Source of the DNA: Voacanga thouarsii
Taxonomy: Eukaryota > Streptophyta > Magnoliopsida > Gentianales > Apocynaceae
DNA: 64,000 bases
Assembly: GCA_026120185.1 (NCBI GenBank)
Contig: JANUWF010001683.1
Location: forward strand, 2,054,001 to 2,118,000
Direction: 5' to 3'
A program made the position numbers and the translations under genes. Shown piece by piece: positions 1-12,281 of the stretch. The first letter of the stretch is position 1, and the number at the start of each line of letters is the position of its first letter. The notes beneath the pieces were generated by a model. It saw nothing but the letters and a program-made list of their open reading frames with translations, was not told the origin of the DNA and did no database searches.

Positions 1-974
1 AACAACAAGATTTAGAAGGATCAAGAAGAGTTTTGGAGAAGAAGAGGAGGTTGCTCAATAAGATTTCAAGGAAGAAGAAGAATGCTTACTTGCTTATGAG
101 TGGTTTCTTTTTCTTTTCTTTGTAATTTATTTACAATTTGAGACTAATGTTTTAATTGTCTTTAGATGATATTCGTTTGGATTCATGATTTTGTATTAAT
201 TTTAGTTCTTTGATCAATTTATTGCTATTCTTGGTATTTGATTACTTGAGCATAATATCTTGTTAGATTGATTAGTTCTCTTCTAATTAACTTGTAAAAC
301 GATGTTAGGAGAGAATAACCAACTAATTAATTCAATACTAGTTATTCTTAACTTGCTTGAAAAAGAGGTTATGGGTAAAGACTAAGTAATCAAAGATTGG
401 TTGATGATTACTAAAATATAGAGTCATTGGCTAATTTCATAGTTTAAATCACTTAGAATATAGGGACTTGTGCTAGGATTGATTTTAATGTATTTTTTGG
501 GTAAATTGGTTGAGATAGAATATACTCACTAATTTATCTATAAGATTGTGAATTCATAGATTGCAAATGAAGTGGGTCTACTTTAATCCTTTATGATGCC
601 AAGATAATAATTAATTGAGAGAATAGATATTCAATCATTATTGTATATTCAAGGATTTCAATCTATTTACACGCCTTTTCTCCTTGTTCTCACTCCTTGA
701 TTATCCTTGTGACTTTTCTTGTGTAACTTAATTTTCTCTAGTACATTAGGTTAGTATTTTATTCACTTCTATTTCTTATTTTATTGGCTAAACATTAAAG
801 ATTTAGGTAAAATAAGGTGAGAGCTGAAGTTATTGTGGATTCGATACTTGTTATTCCCTATACTGTATGATGGGTATACTTGCTCGTATATGTGGTTTTC
901 GTGGTTAGCATTTTAATTAAAACTTGATTGATTGTGAACTTTGTTGGTAATATTTTTTACACTAAAAAACACGC
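1..974 (+). repeat. Athila-like LTR, 3' part (window-truncated)
   Basis: The stretch shares the layout of the Athila-like LTRs at 7759-9141 and 12282-13697: a purine-rich part followed by a phrase about lines ending in 'tatgagtg', a T-rich block, repeated 'aacttgcttg' phrases, a block with 'catgatgccaag'-like wording, and a tail with 'acttgattg' shortly before an end in AAACACGCA. It is clearly more diverged than those two copies, so it is a different subfamily. No tRNA-Asp-type primer-binding site follows, so it is either a 3' LTR or a solo LTR. The exact 3' end is an estimate. Confidence 0.6.
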
Positions 975-1437
975 AACACAAAGCCATAAAGCCACCACCT
1001 CTCATATAAGTTAGTAACAAAGGGGCAAAGGGAATGGGCTCTCCACGAAGTATTTTAGAGAGTATATGAATATCAATGATTCTTACTTCATTCAAACTAC
1101 TCAATCCAAGGCAAACATTGAGATTCAAGATATTAAAAATAACCCTCCATTGAGGAGCAAGATCATTATTGGAAAGAAAGGAAGAACCATGGGTTGAAGC
1201 TTTTATTTCCAAACCTTACTGTCGATAAGCAACATTAAAATTCTAAGTTGATTCAGAAGAGATCATCTTATTGTGGTGGTCAATTTCTATCCATGGGCCA
1301 CTATCATCAACTTCTAAAATGGGAGCTAATTGAGCCCTAATCAAAATTATGGAGGTTTGTTTCAAATGTCCTTTCTTTTTGCTTTTCATGTTGGCATAAA
1401 ATTCCTTTACAAGGGTAGGACAAAAGTCACCTCTCAA
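975..1437 (-). pseudogene. Remnant of a plant-transposon-protein (Transposase_32-like) ORF
   Basis: Read on the minus strand, one frame runs through 1437-975 with two in-frame stops (near 1243 and 1215). The upstream part contains a FCPTLVKEFYANM phrase and the downstream part a SSLNEVRIIDIHILSKIL phrase followed by PLLLTYM. I recognise this as the pattern of the 'putative plant transposon protein' domain often found in Athila-like env-position ORFs (LVREFYANL, then S-x-x-EV-x-x-x-D-x-x-L-x-x-x-I-L, then P-x-L-I-x-x-M). This assignment is from memory of the family. No start codon or complete domain is left. It could belong to a relic Athila element on the minus strand. Confidence 0.5.
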
Positions 1438-2215
1438 GCCTAAAATTGGGCCTAACCAATCCTTCCAAACATCTCAGTTATATTCAAAGATCAATCAAGG
1501 GAAGGCTTGATTATTTTTTCAACAATGATCCTATTTGAGGCCCTAGCATCATACCTTCCTTCATATTTTTTATCATTTAAATTCTTTGGATGAAAAAAGG
1601 TAGCTTTGAAGATGGGCTAAAAGATGAGAATGGTTTAGTGTGTTTGTGAGGTTTGGAAAATTGTCTTGTTTTAGGCATTTTGACTCAACCAAACCTACTT
1701 TGCAAATGGTCCTCTTTTTAGTTAGAATTTTTTTTCCAAAATTTTGATTTTCAAGAAGAATAGCGCTCAAAATACCAGTGACAATGTCCACTTCAAATAA
1801 CAAAAATACAATATCAAACCATAATGTCAACAATGATATTGTCAAACTAAAATCTCAACAAGGTCCCCAAGAAGAATATCACATTGATGCTCAAAATGTA
1901 CCTACAAAATCAACAATTCTAGCAAATTATGCAAACAACATCAGTAGCGCCAAAATCATAGCTCAATCATTCTTATGAATATTTACAGCTCCAAACAAAC
2001 TCAACAAGAATTATTTCAAATAAAGTAAATAATTCCTCAAAATGTAATATCACTGAATGTCAAGAAAATTCAAGAGGAAGCAATGTACCAGTATTTGAAT
2101 GAATATTAAGCACTGAGTTCCCTAACTTTTGGAGCTTCGCGATGTAAATTTGTGAAGAATCAGTAAAACAAGGAAATAATTGTTGAAGAAGATAAACAGA
2201 GAAGATATAACACCC
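1438..2215. other. Unassigned AT-rich intergenic stretch
   Basis: No ORF here shows a domain I recognise. Short plus-strand frames (for example 1778-1978) are Asn/Ser-rich and look like chance. The stretch probably continues the decayed transposon remnant upstream of T1. The last five bases before the T1 LTR, GAAGA, are the only candidate T1 target-site duplication, and its partner is lost. Confidence 0.4.
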
Positions 2216-3926
2216 CACTACCTATGCCCCATTAGGGTTGGGGATGTTGCCCCGTCCACAGGATAAGGGGCCATTATAACTAGGACACACAAAATAAATA
2301 AAAAAAATTCAAAATTAAACATATTAGAACCCAGCAGTACATGAACAAATTCAAAAATAAATGTCTGCTATTGTCTCTCAAAAGAAATACATTGGAAACA
2401 TAACAATGAGTCTTCAAAACATAGGCAATTCTCTCGCTAATCACCTTCATAGCAGGACCGACCAAAAAACATGGTATGAAATATGGTGAGACATAAATCT
2501 CAATAAGCCCGTGTGTGCTTTGAGTGTTTCAGGTAAAGCAGTTCATGCATGCAAGTTGTGAAAGTTTCATAAAAGAAAGTGCTAACAAGCCTCAAATAAA
2601 TTTCACAAATGAAGAGTGGTGTTTTGCTTCCAGAACATGCATGTGCACAATAAATACAACCACTCAAAAGAGGGAGCCATGGCACCACACTTTGTGCACT
2701 ATGACAATGTAACATCAGAATGCCACACTTTGTGCATACTGACACAAGGTAGGTGTACGGCCTACCAGGTGAGATACTTCTCCATCTCTACACCCAACAT
2801 ACCAGTTGTTCACTCCAGAAATATACAGTCCACTTAACTGAACTGGCTTGCTCGGACCGGTATGACCTATAGGACCTATGTTCTATTTTTTATTAATTCT
2901 GGAATTATTTTTACTAACATTATTGTTATTAATTTAATTAGAACCATTATTCAATTTAATTAGAAAAATAGAGGAAGTTGCAGCTGTTCATATGTTTTAA
3001 TGGGTGGCTTCAAGTTCATGTTTAATGTTGCTAGTTTGCTGAAAAAAATTCTAGTTTAGGACTGTTTGTACTTTCCGAAAATTCAAGGAATTTCTAGCCT
3101 TCATCCTCACATAAAATGATTGGTTGTCTTGAAAAAATTAGGTAAGAAAACTTTTTGCAATTTTCGAAAACAGCCTTCAAGGAAATCTAGCAAATTTTCC
3201 TAATTTTTTTACCAAAACATGAACAAGATGAAGATGGAATTTTGAAGGAATAGCCATGGGGGTTTTTTTTTTTTTTTTTTTTTTAATGGAACCTCTACTT
3301 ATTTCCCCTCCTTACTTTTGTTCTTCTCTATCCCACAAAAGCTGGGATTTTCGAATTCTAAGCTTAGGGAATTATCTTAGAATTTTTATAATTAAAAATG
3401 GATTAAATAATTAAGAGTAGTTTAAATTTCAAAGATGTTAGGATAAGGCTAGCAAAATTAAAGGGGACAGGAATTCTTCTAGAATTCTTTTTAGGACAAG
3501 ACTACATGATCTAGACATTACCATTATGTTTTTCTTAAGACAACATTCCTATCTTTAAGGAATGTAAGGAAAACGAAAATTCAAACATGACTAAGATAAA
3601 TATGAATAAAATTTAAGTGATGGGATTTGAACTTAAGACATTAGAGATTAAATCACAAAGCTCTAACTACTTAACTACACTAACTCTTGTTCTCCTTTTC
3701 TCAACCAAATATTCTTCTTATCTAACCTCAAGCCATCTTCCTATTTTGACCTCAAGCAAAATTACATTTTTTCCCTTTCTACTGAATAAGCACAAATAAA
3801 TCATTTAACCTATGAACCACAATTGTAAGGCATGCAAAATCATTCAAAAGGTATATTTTATGCATAATGACATGATATGCATCTCATCCCCCTTACTTTG
3901 AGTTTAGCTTTAGGTAGGGTTTCACA
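2216..3926 (-). repeat. T1 3' LTR (Tekay-type chromovirus)
   Basis: On the plus strand it opens TATAACACCCC and closes GGGTTTCACA, so on the minus strand it is TGTGAAACCC to GGGGTGTTATA, close to TG...CA. Its first 330 bp match 20061-20389 plus 29858-29890 (the T1 5' LTR), including the phrase at the copia insertion point, so the two are the LTRs of one element. At 1711 bp it is far shorter than the 4.3 kb solo LTRs of the same family (34900-39186), because the middle, around 2890-2970, is missing. A T-run of more than 20 bases lies near 3259-3283. The tRNA-like module is at 3618-3680. Confidence 0.8.
3618..3680 (-). other. tRNA-like module in T1 3' LTR
   Basis: On the minus strand a TAGTTAGAGC phrase (D-arm/A-box-like) is followed by a TTTAATC anticodon-arm-like part and then AAGTTCAAATCC, close to the pol III B-box GGTTCGAATCC. 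The B-box-like part starts about 292 bp from the LTR start. The same arrangement recurs in the other Tekay-type LTRs of the window. It is degenerate and is not a functional tRNA gene. Confidence 0.55.
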
Positions 3927-4379
3927 TACTCACTTCCTTAGAAGAATTTCGTCCCGAAATTCAGGCGTACCTTTATCTCAGGTCGGGATACTTCTACTTT
4001 ACCCACTCTTCCATTTCCCATAAAGCATCTTGAGTGCCATGTTGTTCCTATTGTATCTTCACCATAGGAATCTACTTATTCCAGAGAGTCTTGATACTTC
4101 AGTCCAAAATTTTCACGGGTTTCTCCACGTAGCTCAAGTTGGGTTGCAATACCAACGGTTCATCATTCAAAAAATGTTTAGGGTCAGCATTGTACTTCTT
4201 TAACTAAGACACATGGAATACATCGTGTATTTTCGTCAACCAATCCGGCAAATCCAGTCGATATGCCACCGGTCTAATTCTTTCTTTTATCAGAAACGGT
4301 CCCAAATATCTTGGATTCAGCTTCCCACCTTTCGGATGTTTCAGAATTCCTCTATTCGGTGTCAATCTCAAGAACACAC
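3927..4379 (-). pseudogene. T1 pol 3' end: integrase C-terminus and chromodomain remnant
   Basis: This is the first internal segment of T1 next to its 3' LTR. The purine-rich minus-strand text just before the LTR (AAGGAAGTGAGTA) is the likely polypurine tract. Upstream of it the minus strand reads a chromodomain-like end: a QDALWEMEEWV phrase, matching the family pattern A-T-W-E-x-E, then a stop, then KYPDL, matching the R-K-R-Y-P-x-L end. Chromodomains at the integrase C-terminus define chromoviruses, and this arrangement fits Tekay/Del. Several in-frame stops make it non-functional. It is cut at 4379 by a solo LTR and resumes at 5915. Confidence 0.7.
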
Positions 4380-5909
4380 TGTTAGGATTCGTGGACTCTT
4401 AAGTACGAAAAACATCCACAAATCCCTTTCGAGGACCCAAGTAAATGATTAAGAAGATCTAAGGATTACAGAATTACCTCTGTTTGGCGTAATCAAGATC
4501 CTTTGATTTTAATTGTGCTGTTGTACATGCAACCGAAACAATCACCAGTTGCTAGAGTGTGTGAACGCCCTCTATTGGATACACACAGCGAACTAACTAG
4601 TTACCCTGAGAGTGCTAGCGCCTAGGGTTTAAGAGGCTTTTTTTATTTTTTTTTTCTGGTGAACAAAGGCATGAATATTTTTAACAGAACGGCACCCTTG
4701 AGAAGATGCTAGGGTTTTCTGAAAACCCATCCGAACCTTTTAGAGTCCAATTCTGATAATATCTTATCATATTTTATTTTAAATTCAAATTAAATTAAAA
4801 CTAATATGATAAGATTCTGCCATTATCTAGATAATTTAACTAATTAATTTACCGAGTCAGATTCTTACAATATGGACATTATCCAGATACATCGAATGTG
4901 GACATATTTCTAGATTCATTATATCTGGTAAATTTTTCTAGGTTTGATTAACTTAGATATATTTTCAGATTTATCGAACCTAGTTATAAGAAAAATAACC
5001 TAACAAGTTCATTTATTATGTGACATTATAGGTTTATTTAATACTGGCAGTGTGTCCAAATCACATTTAAATGGCCCACAGGTTATAAGTGGTTTCTAGC
5101 AAAACATTATAACTATCCAAGTAAAATGAAGACCAGTGATCTCTTTGAAGCAAACAATAATTTTATATTTAGTCATTTTGTCACACAATATCCAGATTAA
5201 GCATAAGGCATAGAGCATGTCATCCTTATTAAGTTTAATCAATTATTTCTTGATCTCATAGTAGACTGTTCAAACAAATTATATCAATATCTTAGATTGA
5301 TATATTTGAGCACGGCCATGCATTTTAATAGTCTAACTTATCAAGGGGCCCATGGATATCTTTCATATAATTGAGATGGACAAATTCCTACACTATCAAT
5401 CATATTCATTTTCTTAATTTATTCTATATCCAACAGTAGTCTAATTTATTATCTGGTTAAAGATAACTTTAGACAACGTCAAAATATAGAATTTATCAAG
5501 CAGAAAACTATGAGGAATTCAGGTCGAAGGACTTTTAATATCATTATAGGTAGAAAGTACTTATGACATGTTCCATTAAGTACTCTCACAGTAGGTTAAG
5601 TCCAATACAATATTCTCTAACATTTATTTATGTTTTGACTTGATATTACATATATCCATGACCAGTAAAACATAGCCATCAAGTCACAAACATCCTAATT
5701 TTAATTTATTATTATTCCACTAATAACAATCTATCAGGGACAGTTTAAGAATAGTCATTGTATTGATTGTAGAGTTTTACTATCAAGTTACATACTTGAT
5801 GACCACAAAACTAAATACATTATTCATGGAAAGAAATGCCTCGTATTATTACATAATACAAAACGACAATAGTATAAGTACAAATTAGCTCTAGGGCATA
5901 TCCCTAACA
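4380..5909 (-). repeat. Solo LTR, copia-type family C, copy 1
   Basis: The element begins TGTTAGGATT and ends CCCTAACA, with inverted ends TGTTAGG/CCTAACA. It is flanked by a perfect 5 bp target-site duplication CACAC (4375-4379 and 5910-5914) inside T1 pol. There is no internal region, so it is a solo LTR formed by LTR-LTR recombination. A second copy lies at 52235-53762. The minus strand is chosen because the minus-strand start, TGTTAGGGATATGCCCTAG, resembles starts of plant Ty1/copia LTRs that I know. The length is 1530 bp. Confidence 0.85.
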
Positions 5910-5914
5910 CACAC

Positions 5915-7758
5915 TGTCTCCTACTTGAAATTCCAACTCCCCCCGCCTATTGTCGGTATAACTTTTTTGTCGACTCTGGGTCGCATTCAACCTTTCTCTG
6001 ATTAGCTTTACCTTATCTAACATTTCCTGAACATAGACTTCTCTAGACTTGCTTATATGGCTGTTTTCTGACCAACTCCAGTATAGAGGTACTTGACACT
6101 TTCGTCAATATAACGCTTCATACGGGCCCATTCCAATCGAAGATTGGTAGCTATTATTGTAAGCCAATTCCGCATACAGTACACATTCAATCCACTTATT
6201 CCTGAAATCCAAAACGCAAGCTCTTAACATGTCTTCAAATATTTAAATAACCCTTTCTGACTGACCATCGATTTGCGGATGCGCCGTTGTACTAAACTTT
6301 TGACTAGAACCCATTAATTCTTGAAACTTGCCCCAAAATCGGAATGTAAATCTAGGGTCTCAGTTGGACACAATACTCGAAGGCACTCCATGCAATCTGA
6401 CTATTTCCCACACATAGGTTTGAGCTAACTTCTCCATTGAATCCCTTATGTTTGTCGTTATGAAATGTGCTGACTTGGTCAATCTGTCTACCACTACCCA
6501 TATGGCGTTCTTTTGGGCCTTTGCCATAGGGAGTTCGATAACAAAGTCTATGGTCACCTCTTCCCATTTCCACTCAGGTATCGGTAATGGTTGCAGTAAT
6601 CCTGCTGACTTTTTATGCTACGCTTGAACTTTCTGACAGGTCAGACATGTGGAGACATACTTAACCGCATTCTTCTTTGTTCTGGGCCACCAATAAGTCA
6701 TTTTCAGGTCTTGATACATTTTTACCTCTCCCGGATGAATGGCATACTTGCTTTTATGTGCCTCCTCTAAAATCCTATCCTTTAGCTAGTGCTCATTAGG
6801 TACACACAAACGGTCTCGGGAATACATCACTCCTGTTTCGTCTTGTTAGAAATCACTGCCTTGTCGTTTAAGCTCTTTGTCATTGAAAAGTTGAAATTTA
6901 ACATTACTTTACTGAGCTTCAATGATTTCCTGCCTTAGGTCCAGTATTAATATCAGATTGCTAACAATAATCCTCCCTTCTTGCACTTCTACCCTTCTAT
7001 TTAACATTTCTTGGACTACTTGAATCTCTTGAACTCTTAGCCTGACCATTTTAACTTTACGACTCAGGGCATCAACAATAATATTACCCTTCCCTAGTTG
7101 ATAGGACAACGATACTCTTCCAAGAATTCCATCCATCTCCGTTGCCTTAAATTCAAGTCCTTTTGGATGAAGATGTATTTTAGGCTCTTGTGGTCGGTAA
7201 ACACTTCATACTCGGCTCTATACAAGTAATGCCGCCATTTATTTAAAGCCAATACAATGGCAGCTAGCTCTAAATCATGCGTTGGATAATTGACTTCATG
7301 GGGCTTTAACTTTCGAGAGGCATAGGCTATTACCTTCCTATCCTGCATCAATATTGCTCCTAAACCTTCCTTTAAAGCATCAGTATACAGAGCGTAAGGT
7401 TTATCTCCCTTTGGTAACCTCAACACGGGTGTTGTCATTAACTTCCACTTTAGCTCTTGGAAACTCTTTTCGCATTTCTTATTCTAGACAAAAGGTACGC
7501 CCAATCTTAGCAACAGGGTCATAGGTGAAGCTAGCATTGATAACCCTTTAATAAACCTTCTATAATAGCCGGCCAGTCCCAAGAAGATTTGAATCTCCAG
7601 GATGTTCTTAGGTTGTTTCTAGTTTAAAACCGCTTCAACTTTTGTTAGGTCCATCTTGATTCCATCCTTGGTTATCATATGGCCAAGGAAGGACACACTA
7701 TCTAGCCAAAATTCGCACTTACTAAATTTAGCATAAAGCCTGTGCTTTCTTAGCATCT
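5915..7758 (-). pseudogene. T1 pol middle: RT end, RNase H, integrase
   Basis: On the minus strand, from right to left, come the RT thumb end, RNase H (YTDA near 7375, LELAAIV, then TDHKSL), the ADALSRK-type linker (here VDALSRK after a frameshift near 7100), remnants of the integrase zinc-binding region, and the integrase core. The core starts with IDFVIELP. The usual SDRD second catalytic Asp is changed to SN followed by a stop (near 6355), while the GQSER region with the third acidic residue is still readable near 6255. Stops and frameshifts are spread throughout. RNase H is the best-preserved part (114 codons open). Family placement is Tekay/Del-like Ty3/gypsy. The piece is separated from its RT N-terminal half by the Athila-like insertion. 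Confidence 0.85.
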
Positions 7759-9141
7759 TGATAGAGCTTAAATTAATCATATATTTCCTAGTTATTTGAG
7801 GCCATTTTCTGATATATTTTGCTCAATAACTGGTCATATTCTTTGAAATTTGAGATTTTATCCTTGGAAAGGTATTTTGTGCATTATTTTATATTTTAGG
7901 GATAAAATAAGACAAATCGTCATGGAATAGAACCGAACTGGCGCCAGATGCATTCTGTAAGAATTGGCATGAAAATCGAGAAAAAATCGATGAACGAATA
8001 GAAGAACAGAATAAAACCGGCACCGGCCCTAGGCAGGACACTGGTGCGAAGGTGGTGCCTCGATTTTTGTGTGTATTTTTTTTGGCAATTTGCAGAGTTT
8101 AAGTATTTTCTTACTTTTAGTCGGCCAGAAACCCCAGAGGGACGATTTTAGGCACTTCTAAATCCTATAAATAGAGGGAAAACACAAGACTAAAGGAGGA
8201 ATTCATGGATTAAAACACAAATCACTCAAAATCAAAGAGGAATTCATCGAATCAAGGAGGATTGTACAAGAGGGTCTACAAAAAAAGAAAAAGGAGGCTT
8301 GTTTATGAGTGCTTTCTTTTACCTTTATTTTCGTTTTCTTGAACAATGATGTATTAATTATTTTATTGTAATTTGACATTATTTTCGGTATTCATAATTT
8401 TTAGAGTTACTTGACCTTTTGATTAATTGATTGTTATTCTAGGTATTTAATTACTTATGCTGATTACGAGATTAACTTGTTGTTTCTGTCTATTGACTTA
8501 CTTGGAAAAGGGGTTGATGGTGGTCTCAATTCATTAATTTCATATTTGTTACCTATTAACTTGCTTGGAAGAGGGGTTAATTGCTAAGAATTGGGTAATT
8601 AGTAATTAAAGATTAATGGATGTCTGTTTGGATATGGATTCATTGATTAATTTCATGTTTTAAGTTTGCCAGGATATGAAGATTTAATTAAGGATTGTGT
8701 TTAATGCATCTTTTGGGTGAATTAGTTGAGACATGATATGCGATGTTAATTTGTCTAGAAGATAGTGATTTCATGGATTGTAAAAGAAATGAATCTATGT
8801 TAATCCTTCATGATGCCAAGAGAATGATTAGTTATGATAATGATTGGGTACTTTAAGGTCATATTTGTCAAAATAATGGTATGAGTTACATAATTCTTCA
8901 TTCTTGACATGTATATATTCTTTTTTTTTTTTTCACTTTATTGAGTCGGTAAAACAATGAAAGAAAAGTGATTAATGCATACTTGTTCCTTGAGGATCGA
9001 TACTCATTTGAAACCCTATGCTATGCTTAATGATGAGTACACTTGCTTATTTGTGTGATTTGGGGTTAACGTTTTAATTTAGACTTGATTGGGAATGTGC
9101 TTATTTTTATATGATTTTTATGCCAAAAAATAAACACATTA
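7759..9141 (+). repeat. Athila-like 5' LTR
   Basis: It starts TGATAGAGCTTAAATTA and ends AAACACATTA (the 3' LTR ends AAACACATCA). It matches 12282-13697 over its whole length with frequent substitutions and small gaps, so the copy is old. A TATAAATAGAGG promoter-like sequence lies at 8166. GC-rich phrases of the type 'gcaccggccctagg' near 8025 stand out from the AT-rich surroundings. Confidence 0.85.
8166..8174 (+). promoter_or_regulatory. TATA box of Athila-like 5' LTR
   Basis: TATAAATAG lies about 400 bp into the LTR, at the same place as TATAAATA at 12704 in the 3' LTR and at 30339 in the LTR fragment. The conservation in three copies supports a promoter role on the plus strand. Confidence 0.6.
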
Positions 9142-9147
9142 AGTTTT

Positions 9148-9165
9148 TGGCACCGTTGTCGAGGA
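9148..9165 (+). other. Primer-binding site, tRNA-Asp type
   Basis: TGGCACCGTTGTCGAGGA lies six bases after the LTR end. It differs by C-to-T or G-to-A changes from TGGCGCCGTTGCCGGGGA, the complement of the plant tRNA-Asp 3' end used by Athila-type elements. Confidence 0.8.
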
Positions 9166-12100
9166 ACAATATCATGAAAGCTTGAATTTCGTTGATTTAA
9201 CTATGTTTATATGTTTATATATCCATATGTACATATGTAAATATGCATATATGTTCTTTGTGTAACTATGTGCCATATCTTGTTGTATGTATAAATGTAC
9301 CTTAACTAAGTAACTTGATTCGATATTGTACTATATCTTTATGATGCTAACAATATTTGTAAATGTCTCTAACTTTTATTTTTTTAGGTACTTTGTGAAT
9401 ATTTAAGTCTTTTTATTAGTATGTGATTTTAATATTATTTTTTGTTAAAAAAATTCTGTTATTTATTTTTCTTTTAGATTTGATTTTTGTTTGTCTTTGA
9501 GTACGAGGTTGACATCATCATGAATAATTATTTTTGGGCAAAAGATTAAAAGTGTTGTAATGATAGATTGGCAAAATTACAACGCACATTGATGTTTTTT
9601 GCGAGACAACATTAGAAGCATTAGTGAATTCTTTTGTTGCAAATACAAATTCATCTGTCCAGTTGCATGAAGAATCTTCCCAACGATTGTGCGATCAAAT
9701 GAAACAATTAGTTAAGATTGTTGTGGAGACTCATGAGTTCATGCTAGCCCATACAATTGACCAAGGAAAAAAAGAGAGGCTATGATGGACAATTGCATGA
9801 TGTGGCAAGAGAGGTATTTAATTCTACTCAATGTGCTCATAATTTTAATATTTCTTTGTCACATGATTTCTTAGGTTCCTCTCACTTCTTGGAGAACAAT
9901 GGTCCCAATGATGATGTATGGAGTTTAACATGCCTCAAGAAGTTGGATTTATCATTCATTCTCAGAAACCCTTTAAGGATGTTGACGAATTCTACCCTTC
10001 ACCCCAATTTCAGGGAGGTAACTTGGTATTTGTATAAGCATTGAAAAGTAAGGATTTCCTGATCCCATCTTTAAGAACTCAAATACTAAGTTTAAAGGGG
10101 AGTTTTAATTGTAAAAATTCTTTTGAAGGGTTAATTCGTGATTTCAAAGTTGATGCATCTGTTAGATACTATGTGCACTTATATGTCGAAAAAGATATTT
10201 ATGTGTCTAAAGGAATGTTAGAGAATGAGGTTTATGTGTTTTGCTTTGCCGAGACAAATCGTTTTCATGAACCTTCCATTTTTCAAAATCCTCCATTCTT
10301 TCTACATTTATTATGCCTGTCTTCTACTTAGAGCTTTAATCTCTTTTCCAAAGGTTTGATAAAGAAGCATGATGAGTGGAAAGAGTTTGTATCTTTGTTT
10401 TGTGTTTGGTTTTGTTAAGTTTTTTTTTTCCTCTCTCAAATAAGGAAAATATTTTTCATCTTCAGCGTGGGGGAGTAAGTCACATCTCTATTTGCTTTCT
10501 TAGGATTTTTAGTTTGTTTTCTTTTATTTTTGTGTGTCTTTATTTTATTATTTCGTACTATTTTCTTTACTTTTTGCTTATTTTTCTCTTCTATTTTTTA
10601 TACTTTGGTATGTTTCTTTTGTGTATTTTTCTTTCTAGGTACCTCAACAATGCTCCTTTCTGCTGGAATTCAACTCTTTTGTAGGAGAATGCATAATGCA
10701 ATGGAAGTATTTTCTTTCTTCTATTTTCCCCTTTATTTTCGGTCCCGTGGTAATATTTCCTTACTCTATTTGTTTGGCCATTGAGGACAATGTCCAATTT
10801 AAGTATGGGGGTGGTTAGAATAAGAATTCGTCTATGCTTCATTCTTCTTGAAATTCTTTGAAGCTAATTTTTCAATTTTTTTTTTGATTTTTTTTTAGCT
10901 TTCAAGATGTATTTTTTTATTTCATGTCTTTGTGCTAGATCATAGAGCATATGTTCTATATCATTTATGACTTATGCATGACTTTTTGCACGCACTTGGA
11001 CTAAGTAGTTCTTGATCAAATGCTTTACATTGTTCTTAAACCTGTTTTTTCACTAAACTTCGTTGAGTATTCAAGAACTTACTTGAATATCATTCGAGGC
11101 GAAATAAGACAGACATTCATGATTTAACTTAGGGATGACAGTAAAAGGCCTTCTTTGGATAGTTTGAGCTTTTCAAGTCTACATATTTTATATTATCCCT
11201 AATGCCTATTTTGAGCCTAAATTGTTAATTTCTTTCTTAAAACCCGTTATCATACTTTGTCCATTACTTCTTTCTGAGAGTTTGATAATTCTTCCAAATC
11301 CTTGATTGCTCTTAAGGGATAAAAGTACAAGTAGAAGAATTGTGAGGGAAAACACTTGTTACTTTTAGTCATGCATCAAGAGTTGAGTTGGAGTTGTGAA
11401 AGGAGAAAAGAAAGAAAAGAAAAAGTAAAGAAAGATTGACAAAAACAAAAAGCTACTAGAAAATATTGAAAGAAAAATATTGAGAAACAAACAACAGTAG
11501 CATTTGAAAAAAGATGAGAGAAAGAAAGAAAAGCTGAAAGGAAAAGAAAGGAAGAGCACAAGAAGTATGTTGGTTGAGCTAGAATAAGATAATTTTTCTT
11601 TTTCATTATGGAGGTATTTCTAAAAAACTTGAGTTCACATTAAGTTCTTGGCAAAATTGCTGAAATTGTGATGATCTTGTGCAAAATTATTGAGGAGTTG
11701 AGAATAATTGATGAAAAGAATGCAAGATTTGCATGAATTGTACCATGAGTGCTATACAAGGTTATGGGTTTTTGATTGATTTTGTGATAGGAGAGCAAGA
11801 AGAGTTTGGAATTTCTTGGTACATTTTGTTTATCCTTTTCTTGCGAATTCTCATCTTCTTTGATAGTTAATTCTCCTTTATCCTTCGTTTGACAAGAAAC
11901 ATTACAAACCCTTTAGCTTTACATTACCAACTTGAATGTCCTACTTGACCTAAGTAGAATCATGATATGTCTCGGAATAGTGGAGAGAGTGTATGAAAAG
12001 TTAGCTTATGCAATACATATTTCTTTTGAACTAAATCCTTTCCAATGGTTTGAGAAAGATGTTAAGTGTTGGGATGGTTCTACTAGTCATTCTTCACTTA

Positions 12101-12267
12101 CACAAGTCTTGCATTTGTTATGAAATGGGTAGTAGCATATGTTTTGTTGTCTTGAATAAAGAAAGCATTGGAATACTATTTTGAAATTGATTGAGTGATT
12201 TTGTGAAAAACATGTGTTTTTTTTCCACTTGTCTTTGATACTTTGCTTTAGGACAAGCAAAGAGCTA
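9166..12267. other. Internal region of the Athila-like element, no recognised gene
   Basis: Small plus-strand ORFs (9757-10044, 10041-10331) show no domain that I recognise. The text around 9600-10040 might be a decayed gag end. From 10376 to 10860 it is T-rich, with two G-rich tracts that resemble polypurine tracts (10465-10479 and 10802-10816), the second after 'gaggacaatgtcc', a phrase typical of Athila 3' regions. A purine-only-like stretch of A/G repeats runs 11397-11570, also typical of that region. The remaining sequence is AT-rich and non-coding. Confidence 0.6.
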
Positions 12268-12281
12268 AGTGTGGGGGAATG
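12268..12281 (+). other. Polypurine tract of Athila-like element
   Basis: AGTGTGGGGGAATG lies directly before the 3' LTR start TGATAGGGTC. The phrase '...aagtgtgggggaat + TGATA...' is the usual Athila/Tat 3' junction. Confidence 0.75.

Noticed and set aside
3618..3680. Genuine tRNA gene
   Set aside because: Only the inner arms are recognisable; acceptor pairing and conserved bases are missing and the module recurs inside LTRs.
10376..10784. Phe-rich plus-strand ORFs resembling transmembrane proteins
   Set aside because: T-rich non-coding 3' region of the Athila-like element with no start context or domain.
11365..11606. Ser/Phe/Leu-rich minus-strand ORFs that look like membrane segments
   Set aside because: They are the complement of an A/G-rich tract in an Athila-like element; composition alone explains them.
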